Positions 18,104 to 26,642 of a stretch of 64,000 bases of DNA are shown here, piece after piece. The stretch spans positions 744,001 through 808,000 of the forward strand of contig NZ_JBAWKJ010000002.1 in NCBI RefSeq assembly GCF_037095755.1, read 5' to 3'. Under the pieces are notes generated by a model. The model was not told the origin of the DNA and searched no databases. It worked only from the letters and a program-made list of their open reading frames with translations. The stretch comes from Sphingopyxis sp. CCNWLW2. GTDB taxonomy: Bacteria; Pseudomonadota; Alphaproteobacteria; Sphingomonadales; Sphingomonadaceae. Both the position numbers and the translations under genes were made by a program. The first letter of the stretch is position 1. The number at the start of each line of letters is the position of its first letter.

Positions 18104-19088
18104 ATTGCGGCAATGCGGCTTCTTCCTCGCGCGTCTTGACGAGCGACCAGATGATGCCGCCCGCGATCAGCGCGACCGTCACGCCAAGGCTGACGAGCGG
18201 CGGGAACTTCGCCCCGTCCAGCACAAAGTCGGCGACGAAGATCTTCGATCCGATGAAGATGAGCACCAGCGCGAGCGCATATTTGAGATAGTGGAAACGG
18301 TGCACCATCGCCGACAGCGCGAAATAGAGCGCGCGCAGGCCCAGGATCGCCATGATGTTCGACGTGTAGACGATGAAAGTGTCGGTGGTGATCGCAAAGA
18401 TCGCCGGCACGCTGTCGACCGCGAACACGAGGTCGGCGAGGTTGATCACCACGAGCGCGAGGAACAGCGGCGTCGCGGCGAGCACGATCTTGCCGGTCTT
18501 CGTATCGGGCACGCGCACGAAGAATTTTTCGCCGTGCAGTTCGTCGGTGATCGGCATCCGGCGTGACAGCCATTTGACGACCGGATTGCCCTTCACATCC
18601 ATCGGCTTTTCGCTCGCGAACAGCATCTTCACGCCGGTGAACACGAGGAACGCGGCGAAGATATAGAGCAGCCAGCCATATTCGGTCACGAGCGCCGCAC
18701 CGCCCGCGATCATGATGCCGCGCAGCACGATGACCGCGACGATGCCCCAAAGGAGCGCGCGATACTGGTAGCGCGGCGGGATCGCGAAGGTCGTGAAGAT
18801 CAGCGAGATGACGAAGATATTGTCGATCGACAGCGCCTTCTCGATGAAGAAGCCGGTGTAATATTGCAGGCCGGCCTCGCCGCCCTTCGCGGCCCAGACC
18901 CACGCGCCGAACGCGGTCGCGATACCGATGTAGAGCGCCGAGAGCTTGAGGCTCTCGCCGATCCCCATCTCCTTGTTTTCCTTGTTGAGGATGCCAAGGT
19001 CGAAGGCGGTGAGCGCGATAACGAGCGCGATGAACGACAGCCAGAACCAGGCCGGGGTGCCCAGCCAGTCGGCAAACAGAAATTCCAT
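18102..19088 (-). CDS. TerC/Alx family integral membrane protein
   Basis: A 328-residue protein with eight or nine predicted membrane helices. Conserved acidic stretches lie in ALTAFDLGILN, EKALSIDNIFVI and NLADLVFAVDSVPAIFAIT, the hallmark of TerC proteins. Relatives (E. coli Alx, B. subtilis MeeF/MeeY) act in manganese efflux and metalation of exported proteins; older annotation as tellurium resistance is unlikely to describe its role. It is 68 bp downstream of a DUF465-like gene with a GNRA-capped hairpin between them. I looked for the manganese yybP-ykoY riboswitch motif upstream and did not see it. Confidence 0.92.
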   Translation of the reverse strand: MEFLFADWLGTPAWFWLSFIALVIALTAFDLGILNKENKEMGIGESLKLSALYIGIATAFGAWVWAAKGGEAGLQYYTGFFIEKALSIDNIFVISLIFTTFAIPPRYQYRALLWGIVAVIVLRGIMIAGGAALVTEYGWLLYIFAAFLVFTGVKMLFASEKPMDVKGNPVVKWLSRRMPITDELHGEKFFVRVPDTKTGKIVLAATPLFLALVVINLADLVFAVDSVPAIFAITTDTFIVYTSNIMAILGLRALYFALSAMVHRFHYLKYALALVLIFIGSKIFVADFVLDGAKFPPLVSLGVTVALIAGGIIWSLVKTREEEAALPQ

Positions 19089-19107
19089 GGTGATTTCCCT
19101 GGATATG

Positions 19108-19139
19108 CCGAGCGCGCCGCCTTTCGGCAGCGTGCTCGG
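19108..19139 (-). promoter_or_regulatory. GAAA-capped hairpin in the terC leader
   Basis: On the minus strand CCGAGC-ACGCTGCC, a GAAA loop, and GGCGGCGC-GCTCGG form a 14-bp stem with one mismatch and one wobble. It lies 20-51 bases before the terC ATG. It lacks a T run, so it is more likely an RNA stability or translation-control element than a terminator. Confidence 0.5.
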
Positions 19140-19156
19140 TCCTTAGTTATGATGGA

Positions 19157-19363
19157 TTAGCGCGCGAGCACCGGGCGCAACGCGGGCCGCCCCAAAGAAG
19201 CCAGGGTCAGCGCGGCAAGCCGTCCCTTCACCGCGAGCTTCAGCGTTTTCAGGCGCAGCAGGCGGAACGGATCGGCGCCGCGCCGGCGCACCTCGCGGCG
19301 TTCGGCATCGTCGAGCTGGCGATGCAGCACGGTCAGGCGATAAAGATTGGGATTCAAAGTCAT
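19157..19363 (-). CDS. Small DUF465/YdcH-like protein
   Basis: A 68-residue basic helical protein. HRQLDDAERREVRRRGADP then LRLKTLKLAVKGRLAAL resembles the H-x2-LD...LKK-x-KL-x-LKD-x-I pattern of DUF465 (YdcH) proteins, which are small helical hairpins of unknown role. A strong ribosome-binding site AGGAGG precedes ATG 19363, with a small 5-bp stem (TGATT/AATCA) immediately before it. It precedes terC on the same strand, so the two are probably cotranscribed. Confidence 0.6.
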   Translation of the reverse strand: MTLNPNLYRLTVLHRQLDDAERREVRRRGADPFRLLRLKTLKLAVKGRLAALTLASLGRPALRPVLAR

Positions 19364-19441
19364 AAAGGGCCTCCTGATTGAGAAATCAAGCAGGTGACGC
19401 CGATGCCGGGACCCCGGAAACAGGGGGGAGATAGGGCCAGA

Positions 19442-19494
19442 GCATCGGAGTCACCCGATGCGGTCCGACATCACGTGGCGGGATATATCCCGCC
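19442..19494 (-). promoter_or_regulatory. Structured leader upstream of DUF465-like/terC genes
   Basis: A perfect hairpin, GCATCGG/CCGATGC with a six-base loop (19442-19461), is followed at 19477-19494 by the perfect 18-bp palindrome GGCGGGATATATCCCGCC. The region lies 79-131 bp upstream of the minus-strand ATG at 19363 and 110 bp upstream of the plus-strand enoyl-CoA hydratase. It could be a protein-binding operator, a regulatory RNA or both; no known riboswitch motif was recognised. Confidence 0.4.
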
Positions 19495-19603
19495 GACGCC
19501 AGAGGGGCCCGGCCCGCATGTCATTTATTTAGGGTGTCGCCCCGCCGCTTGCAAGTCCCCTCGCCTCCCGCCACGCTGCAAGCAACGCAGGAGGAGTGTT
19601 CGA

Positions 19604-20368
19604 ATGAGCGTGCTTGTCGATAAGGATGGACCCGTCACGATCGTCACCATCGACCGTCCCGCGCGCCGCAACGCCGTCGATCCCGATACGGCGATTGCCC
19701 TGCGCAATGCCTTTTCGGCCTTCGCCGCCGACAATGACGCGCGGGTCGCGATCCTGACCGGCAGCGAGGGGCATTTCTGCGCGGGATTCGACCTCAATGC
19801 GGTCGGCACGTCGCGCTACGACCCCGACGGCCCCGGCCCGATGGGGCCGACACGCATGCTGCTCGAAAAGCCGGTGATCGCCGCGGTCGAAGGCCACGCC
19901 GTCGCCGGCGGGCTCGAACTCGCGCTCTGGTGCGACCTGCGCGTCGCAGCGGCGAGCGCGGTCTTCGGCGTCTATTGCCGCCGCTGGGGCGTGCCGCTGA
20001 TCGACGGCGGCACCGTTCGCCTGCCGCGCATCGTCGGCCAGAGCCGCGCGCTCGACATGATCCTGACCGGTCGGCCGGTTGCCGCCGACGAGGCGCAGCG
20101 CATCGGCCTTGCCGACCGCGTCGTTGCCGACGGCCAGGCGCTTGCTGCCGCGATCGAGCTCGCGAAACAGATCGCCACCTTTCCGCAAATCTGCATGAAC
20201 AGCGACCGGCTCAGCGCGTATCGCCAATGGGATTTCGACATCGAAGGCGCGCTTGCGCGCGAAGCGCACGCCGGGGTTGCCCCGCTACGCGAAGGCGCGG
20301 CGGCGGGAGCCAAACGCTTTACCGAAGGCGCCGGACGCGGCGGCAGCTTTGCCGCCTTCAAGGAATGA
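19604..20368 (+). CDS. Enoyl-CoA hydratase/isomerase family protein
   Basis: A 254-residue crotonase-fold enzyme. It has DRPARRNAVD near the N-terminus, GHFCAGFDLNAV (first oxyanion-hole segment) and VEGHAVAGGLELALWCDLRVA (second). The E of the usual catalytic pair appears shifted: FGVYCRRWGVPLIDGGTVRLPR has the WGVP-x-x-DGG form of the YngF-like hydratases. It probably hydrates or isomerises an acyl-CoA in fatty-acid or amino-acid breakdown; the substrate cannot be assigned. ATG 19604 follows AGGAGGAGTGTTCGA, a good ribosome-binding site, so the longer frame upstream is not used. Confidence 0.88.
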   Translation: MSVLVDKDGPVTIVTIDRPARRNAVDPDTAIALRNAFSAFAADNDARVAILTGSEGHFCAGFDLNAVGTSRYDPDGPGPMGPTRMLLEKPVIAAVEGHAVAGGLELALWCDLRVAAASAVFGVYCRRWGVPLIDGGTVRLPRIVGQSRALDMILTGRPVAADEAQRIGLADRVVADGQALAAAIELAKQIATFPQICMNSDRLSAYRQWDFDIEGALAREAHAGVAPLREGAAAGAKRFTEGAGRGGSFAAFKE

Positions 20369-20605
20369 TGATGGTCGCAGCGGTTCGTTCCAACATCGCG
20401 AAAAAGGACAAGGCAGCCCCCGGCGGCAAGTCCGGGGGCCGAAGGTTGGGAGGGGCGTTGTTGGTGCGCGTGCAACTTTGCAGATTGCGCAAGGCGTGAG
20501 GGCCGGCGTCTCGTGGCCACCGCAGGCATGACTCGGGCAAACCTGACCTCGGACGGTTTAGCTTGCTAGCTCCCTGTGAAGCCGGCGGTGGAAGCCGGGC
20601 CGCGA

Positions 20606-21430
20606 TCAATCAATTCGATTAAAACGCGTCGTTTCCAATTTTTGCCGATTGTCGCTGGACCAAACAATCGTTTCGGTCATGGATTTCGAATCCTTGGTGA
20701 CGGTATAGACTCGGGTTGACACCCGCGCGCCTGCCTTTCCGAGTGTCATCACCAATGTGTCCGGCGCCGGCTGACGCAGGGCAACACTATCGATGAAATC
20801 CATATTGCCGGTGATCGGTACGGGAACGCCGTCAAGAGCGGCAGTCGATTCTGAATGCCGGCTGGAGCCGTCCGGCGCGACGACTTCCACACGTGTCGTC
20901 CATTTACCGTCGTGCGATGGTTGGAAAGTCATCGTGACCCGTTGCGGGCGTTCCTTTTCCGGCATCTGCGATGCGTCCAGCGACCAGCTTCCGACCAGTG
21001 GCAGCTGCTTGGGTGCGGCGCTGTAAACGGCGTCCGGTGCCCCGACCTGATCGGCGGACGGTGCGGCTGCGACCATTAAACCAACGGCAGCCATGGGTAT
21101 TGCGATGAGCATGACGATCATTCCTTTCGAACCGCGAACCCCGACGGTTGCGGTGTGCCCAAAGTCCTCCACGGCGGAGCGCTGTCTCGAAAGATCGATA
21201 TTTTCGTCACAAGTTTTTTGGAGGTCCAGAAGGCGCGCCAATTCGCGGCTGCTGCCGACCCCCGTCTTACGGCGGGCAGAGCGCAAACGCTCATTAATTG
21301 ACGTTTCCGAACGGCCCAGACGCGCTGCGATGGTCTTTACCGTATGTCCGGCGACCAACAGGCGAAGAATTTCCATTTCCCGGTCAGTGAGGCATGCGGA
21401 CAAGCCGGGAGCAGGTTCGTTGAACGACAT
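20606..21430 (-). CDS. Membrane-anchored LuxR-type HTH protein with periplasmic domain
   Basis: A 274-residue protein with an unusual layout. Residues 10-68 form a LuxR/GerE helix-turn-helix (LTDREMEILRLLVAGHTVKTIAARLG split as LTDREMEILRLL and VKTIAARLG, then SETSINERLRSARRKTGV). A hydrophobic span at about 103-122 follows (GMIVMLIAIPMAAVGLMVAA). The last 150 residues (SWSLDASQMPEKERPQRVTMTFQ onward, cut here to SWSLDASQMPE) look beta-rich and extracytoplasmic, with no family recognised. The orientation suggests a ToxR-like one-component sensor. Its composition is slightly A+T-richer than its neighbours. Confidence 0.75.
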   Translation of the reverse strand: MSFNEPAPGLSACLTDREMEILRLLVAGHTVKTIAARLGRSETSINERLRSARRKTGVGSSRELARLLDLQKTCDENIDLSRQRSAVEDFGHTATVGVRGSKGMIVMLIAIPMAAVGLMVAAAPSADQVGAPDAVYSAAPKQLPLVGSWSLDASQMPEKERPQRVTMTFQPSHDGKWTTRVEVVAPDGSSRHSESTAALDGVPVPITGNMDFIDSVALRQPAPDTLVMTLGKAGARVSTRVYTVTKDSKSMTETIVWSSDNRQKLETTRFNRID

Positions 21431-21540
21431 GCCCTTTGCTCACCACAGCCTCGCGAGCAGGTCCATCCCAATTTATTTGGAGAACGGCGGCGCGGCCAAG
21501 TAGATGCGGGGTTGGTGCCTCCCGCCGGGTTCCGCGCCTC

Positions 21541-22854
21541 CTACTTCTTCGCCATCAGCTTCATCGTCATCGCGGTCAGCGCCTCGGTCGCGGTCGAGAT
21601 GACCGCGGGCGCGTCGGGCGCCCAGAACGGCGAGTGAAGGCTGGGCAAGGTCCGCCCTTCTTTCTTCGCCGCGTCATATTCGGCCTGCGGCACGCCGCCG
21701 ACCCAGACGATCAGGCTCTTGATGCTCTTGTCTTCGCGCCAGAAGCGGCTGAAATCCTCGCCGCCCATCACCGGCGGCATCTGCACGACGCGATCGTTTC
21801 CGAAGCTCGTTTTCAGATAGGCCGCCATCTCCTCGGTGAATTCCGGGGTATTGAAGGTCGAAGGGGTATATTCATTCTTGTCGACGCTCACGACCGGCAT
21901 CTTGTCGTCGGGCATTCCCGCGGCGATCGCTTCGCCCTTCGCGATGCGCGCGATGCCGTCGAGCAGGTGATCGCGCACTTCGTCGCTATAGCTGCGAACG
22001 GTAAGCTGGAGCTTCGCCTCGTCCGAAATGATATTGTGCTTCGCCCCGGCGTGGAAACTGCCGACGGTCACCACGGCGCTGTCGAGTGGGCTGATCTCGC
22101 GCGAGACGAGCGTCTGCAACGCGCCGACGATTCGGCTCGCGAGCACGATCGGATCTTTCGTCGTCTGCGGATAAGCGCCGTGACCGCCCACCCCCTTCAC
22201 CGTGATGTCGACGCTGTCGACATTGGCGAGCGCATAGCCCGCCGTATAGCCGATCTTGCCCGCCGGGAACTGCGCGGCGTCGTGGAACGCCAGCACATAT
22301 TGCGGTTTGGGAAAGCGCGTGTAGAGCCCGTCGGCGAGCATCATGCGCGCGCCCGCGCCGCGTTCCTCGGCGGGCTGGCCGATCATCACCAGCGTGCCCG
22401 ACCATTTGGCCTTGTTCGCCGCCATCAGCCGCGCGACGCCGATCCATGCGGTCATATGCGTGTCGTGGCCGCACGCGTGCATGACGCCGGTTTCGACGCC
22501 TTCCTTCGTGGTCACGCGTATCTTCGACGCGCCGGGCAGCCCCGTCTGCTCGGTGACCGGCAGGCCATCCATGTCGGCGCGCACCAGCACCACCGGCCCT
22601 GGGCCATTTTCCATCACCGCGACGACGCCGGTGCCGCCGACCTTTTCGGTGACCTTATACCCCAGCTTGCGCGCTTCGGCGGCGAGGATGCCCGCCGACC
22701 GGACTTCCATGAAGCTCAGCTCGGGATTGGCGTGTAAATCCTTGTAGATCGCCATCAGCGACGGCATCTGCTTTTCGACCTCGCCGCCGAGCGTCTGCGC
22801 CGCTGCGGGCGCAGCCAGAGCCAGCGCCGCAGCGCTCATCCACAAAATTCGCAT
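21541..22854 (-). CDS. M20-family amidohydrolase/peptidase, exported
   Basis: A 437-residue metallohydrolase with signal peptide MRILWMSAAALALAAPAAAQ. Metal-site motifs of the M20 amidohydrolase group include VRADMDGLPV, MHACGHDTHM and the GQPAEERGAGARMML segment, followed by the dimerisation domain and the late GGEDFS motif. Relatives cleave N-acyl amino acids or indole-acetyl conjugates and dipeptides; the substrate is not evident. Export to the periplasm is inferred from the signal peptide. It lies 23 bp downstream... of nothing on its strand except the DUF4893 gene region, which ends 22 bp before this start, so the two may be cotranscribed. Confidence 0.88.
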   Translation of the reverse strand: MRILWMSAAALALAAPAAAQTLGGEVEKQMPSLMAIYKDLHANPELSFMEVRSAGILAAEARKLGYKVTEKVGGTGVVAVMENGPGPVVLVRADMDGLPVTEQTGLPGASKIRVTTKEGVETGVMHACGHDTHMTAWIGVARLMAANKAKWSGTLVMIGQPAEERGAGARMMLADGLYTRFPKPQYVLAFHDAAQFPAGKIGYTAGYALANVDSVDITVKGVGGHGAYPQTTKDPIVLASRIVGALQTLVSREISPLDSAVVTVGSFHAGAKHNIISDEAKLQLTVRSYSDEVRDHLLDGIARIAKGEAIAAGMPDDKMPVVSVDKNEYTPSTFNTPEFTEEMAAYLKTSFGNDRVVQMPPVMGGEDFSRFWREDKSIKSLIVWVGGVPQAEYDAAKKEGRTLPSLHSPFWAPDAPAVISTATEALTAMTMKLMAKK

Positions 22855-22876
22855 GCTAATTCCCTTGTTGTTCTTG

Positions 22877-23524
22877 TCAGCCCGCCGGGACCAGTTCGAT
22901 CACGTCGAGCAAGGATTCATACGCCGGTGCGGGCAGCACGAGCCGCCAGCGATTGTCGCCGATCCGCTCGATCAGCCCCGCCATGTCGCGCATCCGGTCG
23001 CTGCCGTAGTTGACCGCCATCTTCTCGTCGCCAAGTTCGAGCGTGCCGAGGAAAATCTGGCGCTTCAGATTGTCGGGAAAGATCAACCCGACCGGCCGCT
23101 GCGATCCCGAAATCTTGGTCAGGCTCGACAACCCCTGTTCGAGCGTGACGCGGCACCGGAACCAGCCATAGCCGATATAGGCGAGGTCGCGGCGCCCCTG
23201 CGCGCCGACCTTGACCGTCCGGCACCGGTAATCGCCGGCGGGCAGATGCGGGTTGGGCAAGGCCGCCATCGGTTGCAGCAGCACGCCTTCGCGGTCGATA
23301 TCGGCGCCGAAGCCTTTCGCGCGGGCGTCGGCTAGCGCCGTCTGCCAGCTGCTGTACCAGCCGCGAATGCGCTGCTTGTCGGCATCGGTCGCAGTCGCGC
23401 GCCAGCTTCCCGTTTCGTCCGGCGGCGCGTCGGCCGCCGATGGCGGCACCGGCGGCACGACGGTACGGCAAGCGCCCAAGGTGACGCCCAGCGCCACCGC
23501 CAAAACCCATATGGTGCGACCCAT
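22877..23524 (-). CDS. DUF4893 domain lipoprotein
   Basis: A 215-residue predicted lipoprotein with lipobox LGAC near residue 19. The DUF4893 pattern is visible: SWRATATDADKQRIRGWY, GDYRCRTVKVG, GWFRCRV, KISGSQRPVGLIF and RQIFLGTLELG. DUF4893 has no known function and is mostly found in sphingomonads. The frame is open to 23587, but ATG 23524 gives a proper signal peptide. It lies 22 bp before the M20 gene on the same strand. Confidence 0.8.
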   Translation of the reverse strand: MGRTIWVLAVALGVTLGACRTVVPPVPPSAADAPPDETGSWRATATDADKQRIRGWYSSWQTALADARAKGFGADIDREGVLLQPMAALPNPHLPAGDYRCRTVKVGAQGRRDLAYIGYGWFRCRVTLEQGLSSLTKISGSQRPVGLIFPDNLKRQIFLGTLELGDEKMAVNYGSDRMRDMAGLIERIGDNRWRLVLPAPAYESLLDVIELVPAG

Positions 23525-23599
23525 GATTCTCTTCTTCTCCCCGGCCCCTCTACCGTTAACCTTAGGAGGGCGAAGGAGATTGCTCAAGGGCGCAGCCGG

Positions 23600-24385
23600 T
23601 CAGGCGGCCGTCCAGCCGCCATCGACGCTGAGGTTCGCGCCGGTGATGTTGGCGGCCTCGTCGCGGGTCAGGAAGGATGCGATCGCCGCGACCTGCTCGA
23701 CGGTGACGAACTGCTTGGTCGGCTGACCGGCCAGCAGCACGTCGTTGATCACCTGTTCGCGCGTCATGCCGCGCGCCTTCATCGTGTCGGGAATCTGGTT
23801 CTCGACGAGCGGCGTCCAGACATAGCCCGGGCTGATGCAATTCACGGTGATGCCGGCGTCGGCGACTTCGAGCGCGACGGTCTTAGTGAGGCCCGCAAGC
23901 CCGTGCTTCGCCGTGACATAGGCGGATTTGAACGGCGAGGCGACGAGCGAATGCGCCGACGCGGTGGCGATGATCCGTCCCCACTTCTTCTTGCGCATGA
24001 CGGGTACGGCGTGACGGATCGTGTGGAAAGCCGCGGTCAGATTGAGCGCGATGATCATGTCCCATTTCTCAGGCGGGAAATCCTCGACCGGCGAGACGAA
24101 CTGCATGCCCGCATTATTGACGAGAATATCGACGCCGCCGAAGTCCTTTTCGGCACGCTGGAACATCGCCTCGATCTGCTCGGGCTTCGTCAGGTCGGCG
24201 CCGTCATAGGCGGCCTTGCCGCCGCTGATCGCCTCCAGCCCCTTGCGTTCGGTTTCGACCGCGTCGGCATCGCCAAACCCGTTGATGACGATGTTCGCGC
24301 CTTCGGCTGCGAATGCCTTCGCAATCCCGAGTCCGATCCCGGACGTCGATCCGGTGACGAGGGCGGTCTTTCCTGTGAGGCGCAT
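23600..24385 (-). CDS. bdhA: 3-Hydroxybutyrate dehydrogenase
   Basis: A 261-residue classical short-chain dehydrogenase converting (R)-3-hydroxybutyrate to acetoacetate with NAD. It has TGSTSGIG (cofactor glycine motif), NNAGMQFVSPVEDFP, the active-site Y-x3-K in SAYVTAKHGLAG, and CISPGYVWTPLV. AGMQFVSPVEDFP and the KQFVTVEQVA segment are characteristic of bacterial BdhA. It follows the patatin gene by 39 bp on the same strand, an arrangement fitting turnover of polyhydroxybutyrate or membrane lipid. Confidence 0.9.
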   Translation of the reverse strand: MRLTGKTALVTGSTSGIGLGIAKAFAAEGANIVINGFGDADAVETERKGLEAISGGKAAYDGADLTKPEQIEAMFQRAEKDFGGVDILVNNAGMQFVSPVEDFPPEKWDMIIALNLTAAFHTIRHAVPVMRKKKWGRIIATASAHSLVASPFKSAYVTAKHGLAGLTKTVALEVADAGITVNCISPGYVWTPLVENQIPDTMKARGMTREQVINDVLLAGQPTKQFVTVEQVAAIASFLTRDEAANITGANLSVDGGWTAA

Positions 24386-24424
24386 AAGATAGTCCTTTCG
24401 GTGGAGAGAGTAAGGGTCCGAACC

Positions 24425-25582
24425 CTAGGAAACGTCGGGTTCGGCCTTTGGTCGCAACGCATTCGATTGCACCGCGAAACTGTCCGACCGCCCTTCGGCG
24501 ATGCTGTCGGCGAGCAGGTGACCGTCTTTCATCGCGGCCTCGACCGCATCGCGGCCGAGCGCCCAATTGACCTCCATCGTCGAGCGCGAAAATTCGAAAT
24601 CGCGCGCGCCGGTCTGCCATGACGGCGGTTCATGGATCAACTGGACGACGTTGAGCGCCTTGCAGTCGACCATCTTGCGCACCGCCTTGACCTCGGACAG
24701 GTCGGCGAACTCGGGCGGCAATTTCTGCAGCATCCGGTCGATCAGCCGGTGCTCCTTGCGGCGCCGCACCAGCCCATCCGAAATGCGGCGCGTTCGGCTG
24801 GAAAAGCGAATGTCCTTTTCGCGCGACCAGGCCTCTTCCATGTCGTGCGGGCGATCGCCGCGCGCAGGGAACAGGTCGACCTGGAACACCAGCATATCCT
24901 CATTCGCCGCTTCGACGACATGTTCGAGCGGCGTGTTCGACACAAGACCGCCGTCCCAATACCATATCCCGTCGATCTCAACCGGCGGCAAGCCGGGCGG
25001 CAGCGCGCCCGAGGCAAGGATATGCCGCGCATCGAGCGTTTCGAGTTTCGTATCGAAATAGCGGAAATTGCCCGTCTCGACCGCAACGGCACCGACCGAC
25101 AGCCGAACCTTGCCATTGTTCACCCGGTCCCAGTCAACCAGCCGGTCGAGTGTCTGGGCCAGCGGCGCGGTATCGTAGAAACTGACCGCTTCGGGCGTCT
25201 GCCGCGCGGCAAAGGCGGGCGGCGGGAAACGCGGAATGAAAAAGCCCGGCACACCAAAGGCCGCGACCTGCCCCGCCGCCGCCATATGCGTCCACTCGCG
25301 CGCCCAGTCGTTGTCGGCGGTCGGCAGCGAGGGCAGCGCCGACGACACACCCTCCCAGAATTCGCGCATCTTGCCCACGGCCTGATCGCGTTCGTTCCCC
25401 GCGATGATCGCGGCATTGACCGCACCGATCGAAATCCCCGCCACCCAGTCGAGCTCGATGCCAAGATCGATCAGCGCCTCATACACCCCCGCCTGAAACG
25501 CGCCGAGCGCGCCGCCGCCCTGCAGGACGAGCACGACGAGGTCGGGAAGCGGAAGCGCGGCGCGGGCGGCACGGCGTGGCAT
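24425..25582 (-). CDS. Patatin-like phospholipase with DUF3734 C-terminus
   Basis: A 385-residue patatin hydrolase. It has the oxyanion loop QGGGALGAFQAGVYEAL, the nucleophile elbow GISIG (Ser near residue 53) and the catalytic Asp in DGGLVSNTPL. The C-terminal third (ARSREKDIRFSSRTRR; DRMLQKLPPEF; VQLIHEPPSW) matches the DUF3734 extension common on alphaproteobacterial patatins. It probably cleaves acyl chains from lipids or acts on hydroxyalkanoate granules. ATG 25582 is preferred over the longer frame. It is the first gene of a two-gene unit with bdhA. Confidence 0.86.
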   Translation of the reverse strand: MPRRAARAALPLPDLVVLVLQGGGALGAFQAGVYEALIDLGIELDWVAGISIGAVNAAIIAGNERDQAVGKMREFWEGVSSALPSLPTADNDWAREWTHMAAAGQVAAFGVPGFFIPRFPPPAFAARQTPEAVSFYDTAPLAQTLDRLVDWDRVNNGKVRLSVGAVAVETGNFRYFDTKLETLDARHILASGALPPGLPPVEIDGIWYWDGGLVSNTPLEHVVEAANEDMLVFQVDLFPARGDRPHDMEEAWSREKDIRFSSRTRRISDGLVRRRKEHRLIDRMLQKLPPEFADLSEVKAVRKMVDCKALNVVQLIHEPPSWQTGARDFEFSRSTMEVNWALGRDAVEAAMKDGHLLADSIAEGRSDSFAVQSNALRPKAEPDVS

Positions 25583-25733
25583 GGACTCGAGGATCCTTGT
25601 TTGGCGGGCGCGAGATTTGTGCACCGCAACACAGCCTATTGCAATGGCTCGATTATATGCGAAGCCCCTTCCAATTGCCCGGCGCTGCTGTAACACTTGC
25701 GCCGAGACGACCATTTACCGGTGGAGAAGCCCC

Positions 25734-26642
25734 ATGCGCCTCGACGACTATGATCCCGGCGACGACATCCGTGACCTTGGCCGAGGCAGCGGCGGCGGTT
25801 TCGGCGGGGGCGGAGGCGGTGGTCTTGGCGGGCTTCTCATCGGATTCCTTCCGATGCTGCTCGGGCGCAAGATGGGTTGCGGCACGATCCTGCTCATCGG
25901 TGCGGCCGCCTTTTTCCTGCTCGGCCCCGGCGCCAATATGCTCAGCAGCGGGAGCGGCACCGCCGATCCGGCCGTCGACAGCCGTGGCGGCACCAATGTC
26001 GCCTGCGATACGCAAAGCGAACGCTTCGCCTGCAACGTGTTCGGATCGACGCATACCGTGTGGGAGGGTCTTATCACCGGCTATCGCAAGCCGACGCTCA
26101 ATTTCTTCACCGAATCCAACCGGTCGGGCTGCGGCGCCGCGCAGGCGGCGATGGGCCCCTTCTATTGCCCTGCCGATCAGGGCGTCTATCTCGACACCAG
26201 CTTCTTCCGCGAACTCGAACAGCGTTTCGGCGCGGCAGGCGACGCGGCGCAAGCCTATGTGATCGCGCACGAGGTCGGTCATCATATCCAGACGATCAGC
26301 GGCATTTCGGATCAGGTCCGCCGCGCGCAACAGCGCGCATCGCAGGCCGAGGGCAATGCGTTGCAGGTCCGCATGGAACTGCAGGCTGATTGCTACGCCG
26401 GCGTGTGGGCCGCACGCGCGAAGACCAGCGCCGGCCAGCCGGTCATGGAAGTGGGCGATATGGAAGAGGCGATGCGCGCCGCCAATGCGATCGGCGACGA
26501 CACGCTGATGCGCTCGGCGGGCCAGCGGCCGGTGCCCGAAAGCTTTACCCACGGCACCAGCGAACAGCGCATGAGCTGGCTGCGCCGCGGCCTGCAATCG
26601 GGGGACCCACGCCAGTGCGACGCATTCGGCACGGCCGGCTGA
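25734..26642 (+). CDS. Neutral zinc metallopeptidase (YpfJ/KPN_02809 family)
   Basis: A 302-residue membrane-anchored metallopeptidase. It opens with MRLDDYDPGDDIRDLGRG, a glycine-rich stretch (about 17-32), then one membrane helix. The catalytic motif IAHEVGHHIQ is near residues 178-187, and the later RMELQADCYAGVW supplies the third zinc ligand. This is the KPN_02809/YpfJ layout, for which substrates are unknown. The ATG at 25734 is preceded by GGAGAAGC. Its end overlaps the next gene by 28 bp, implying translational coupling. Confidence 0.9.
   Translation: MRLDDYDPGDDIRDLGRGSGGGFGGGGGGGLGGLLIGFLPMLLGRKMGCGTILLIGAAAFFLLGPGANMLSSGSGTADPAVDSRGGTNVACDTQSERFACNVFGSTHTVWEGLITGYRKPTLNFFTESNRSGCGAAQAAMGPFYCPADQGVYLDTSFFRELEQRFGAAGDAAQAYVIAHEVGHHIQTISGISDQVRRAQQRASQAEGNALQVRMELQADCYAGVWAARAKTSAGQPVMEVGDMEEAMRAANAIGDDTLMRSAGQRPVPESFTHGTSEQRMSWLRRGLQSGDPRQCDAFGTAG

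Noticed and set aside
19089..19603. Manganese yybP-ykoY riboswitch for terC
   Set aside because: The conserved GGGGAGUAG-type loop was not found in either the terC leader or the upstream region on the correct strand.
20365..20499. Small 45-codon basic frame after the enoyl-CoA hydratase
   Set aside because: It overlaps the hydratase stop codon, has no clear ribosome-binding site, and contains a G+C hairpin region more consistent with non-coding DNA.
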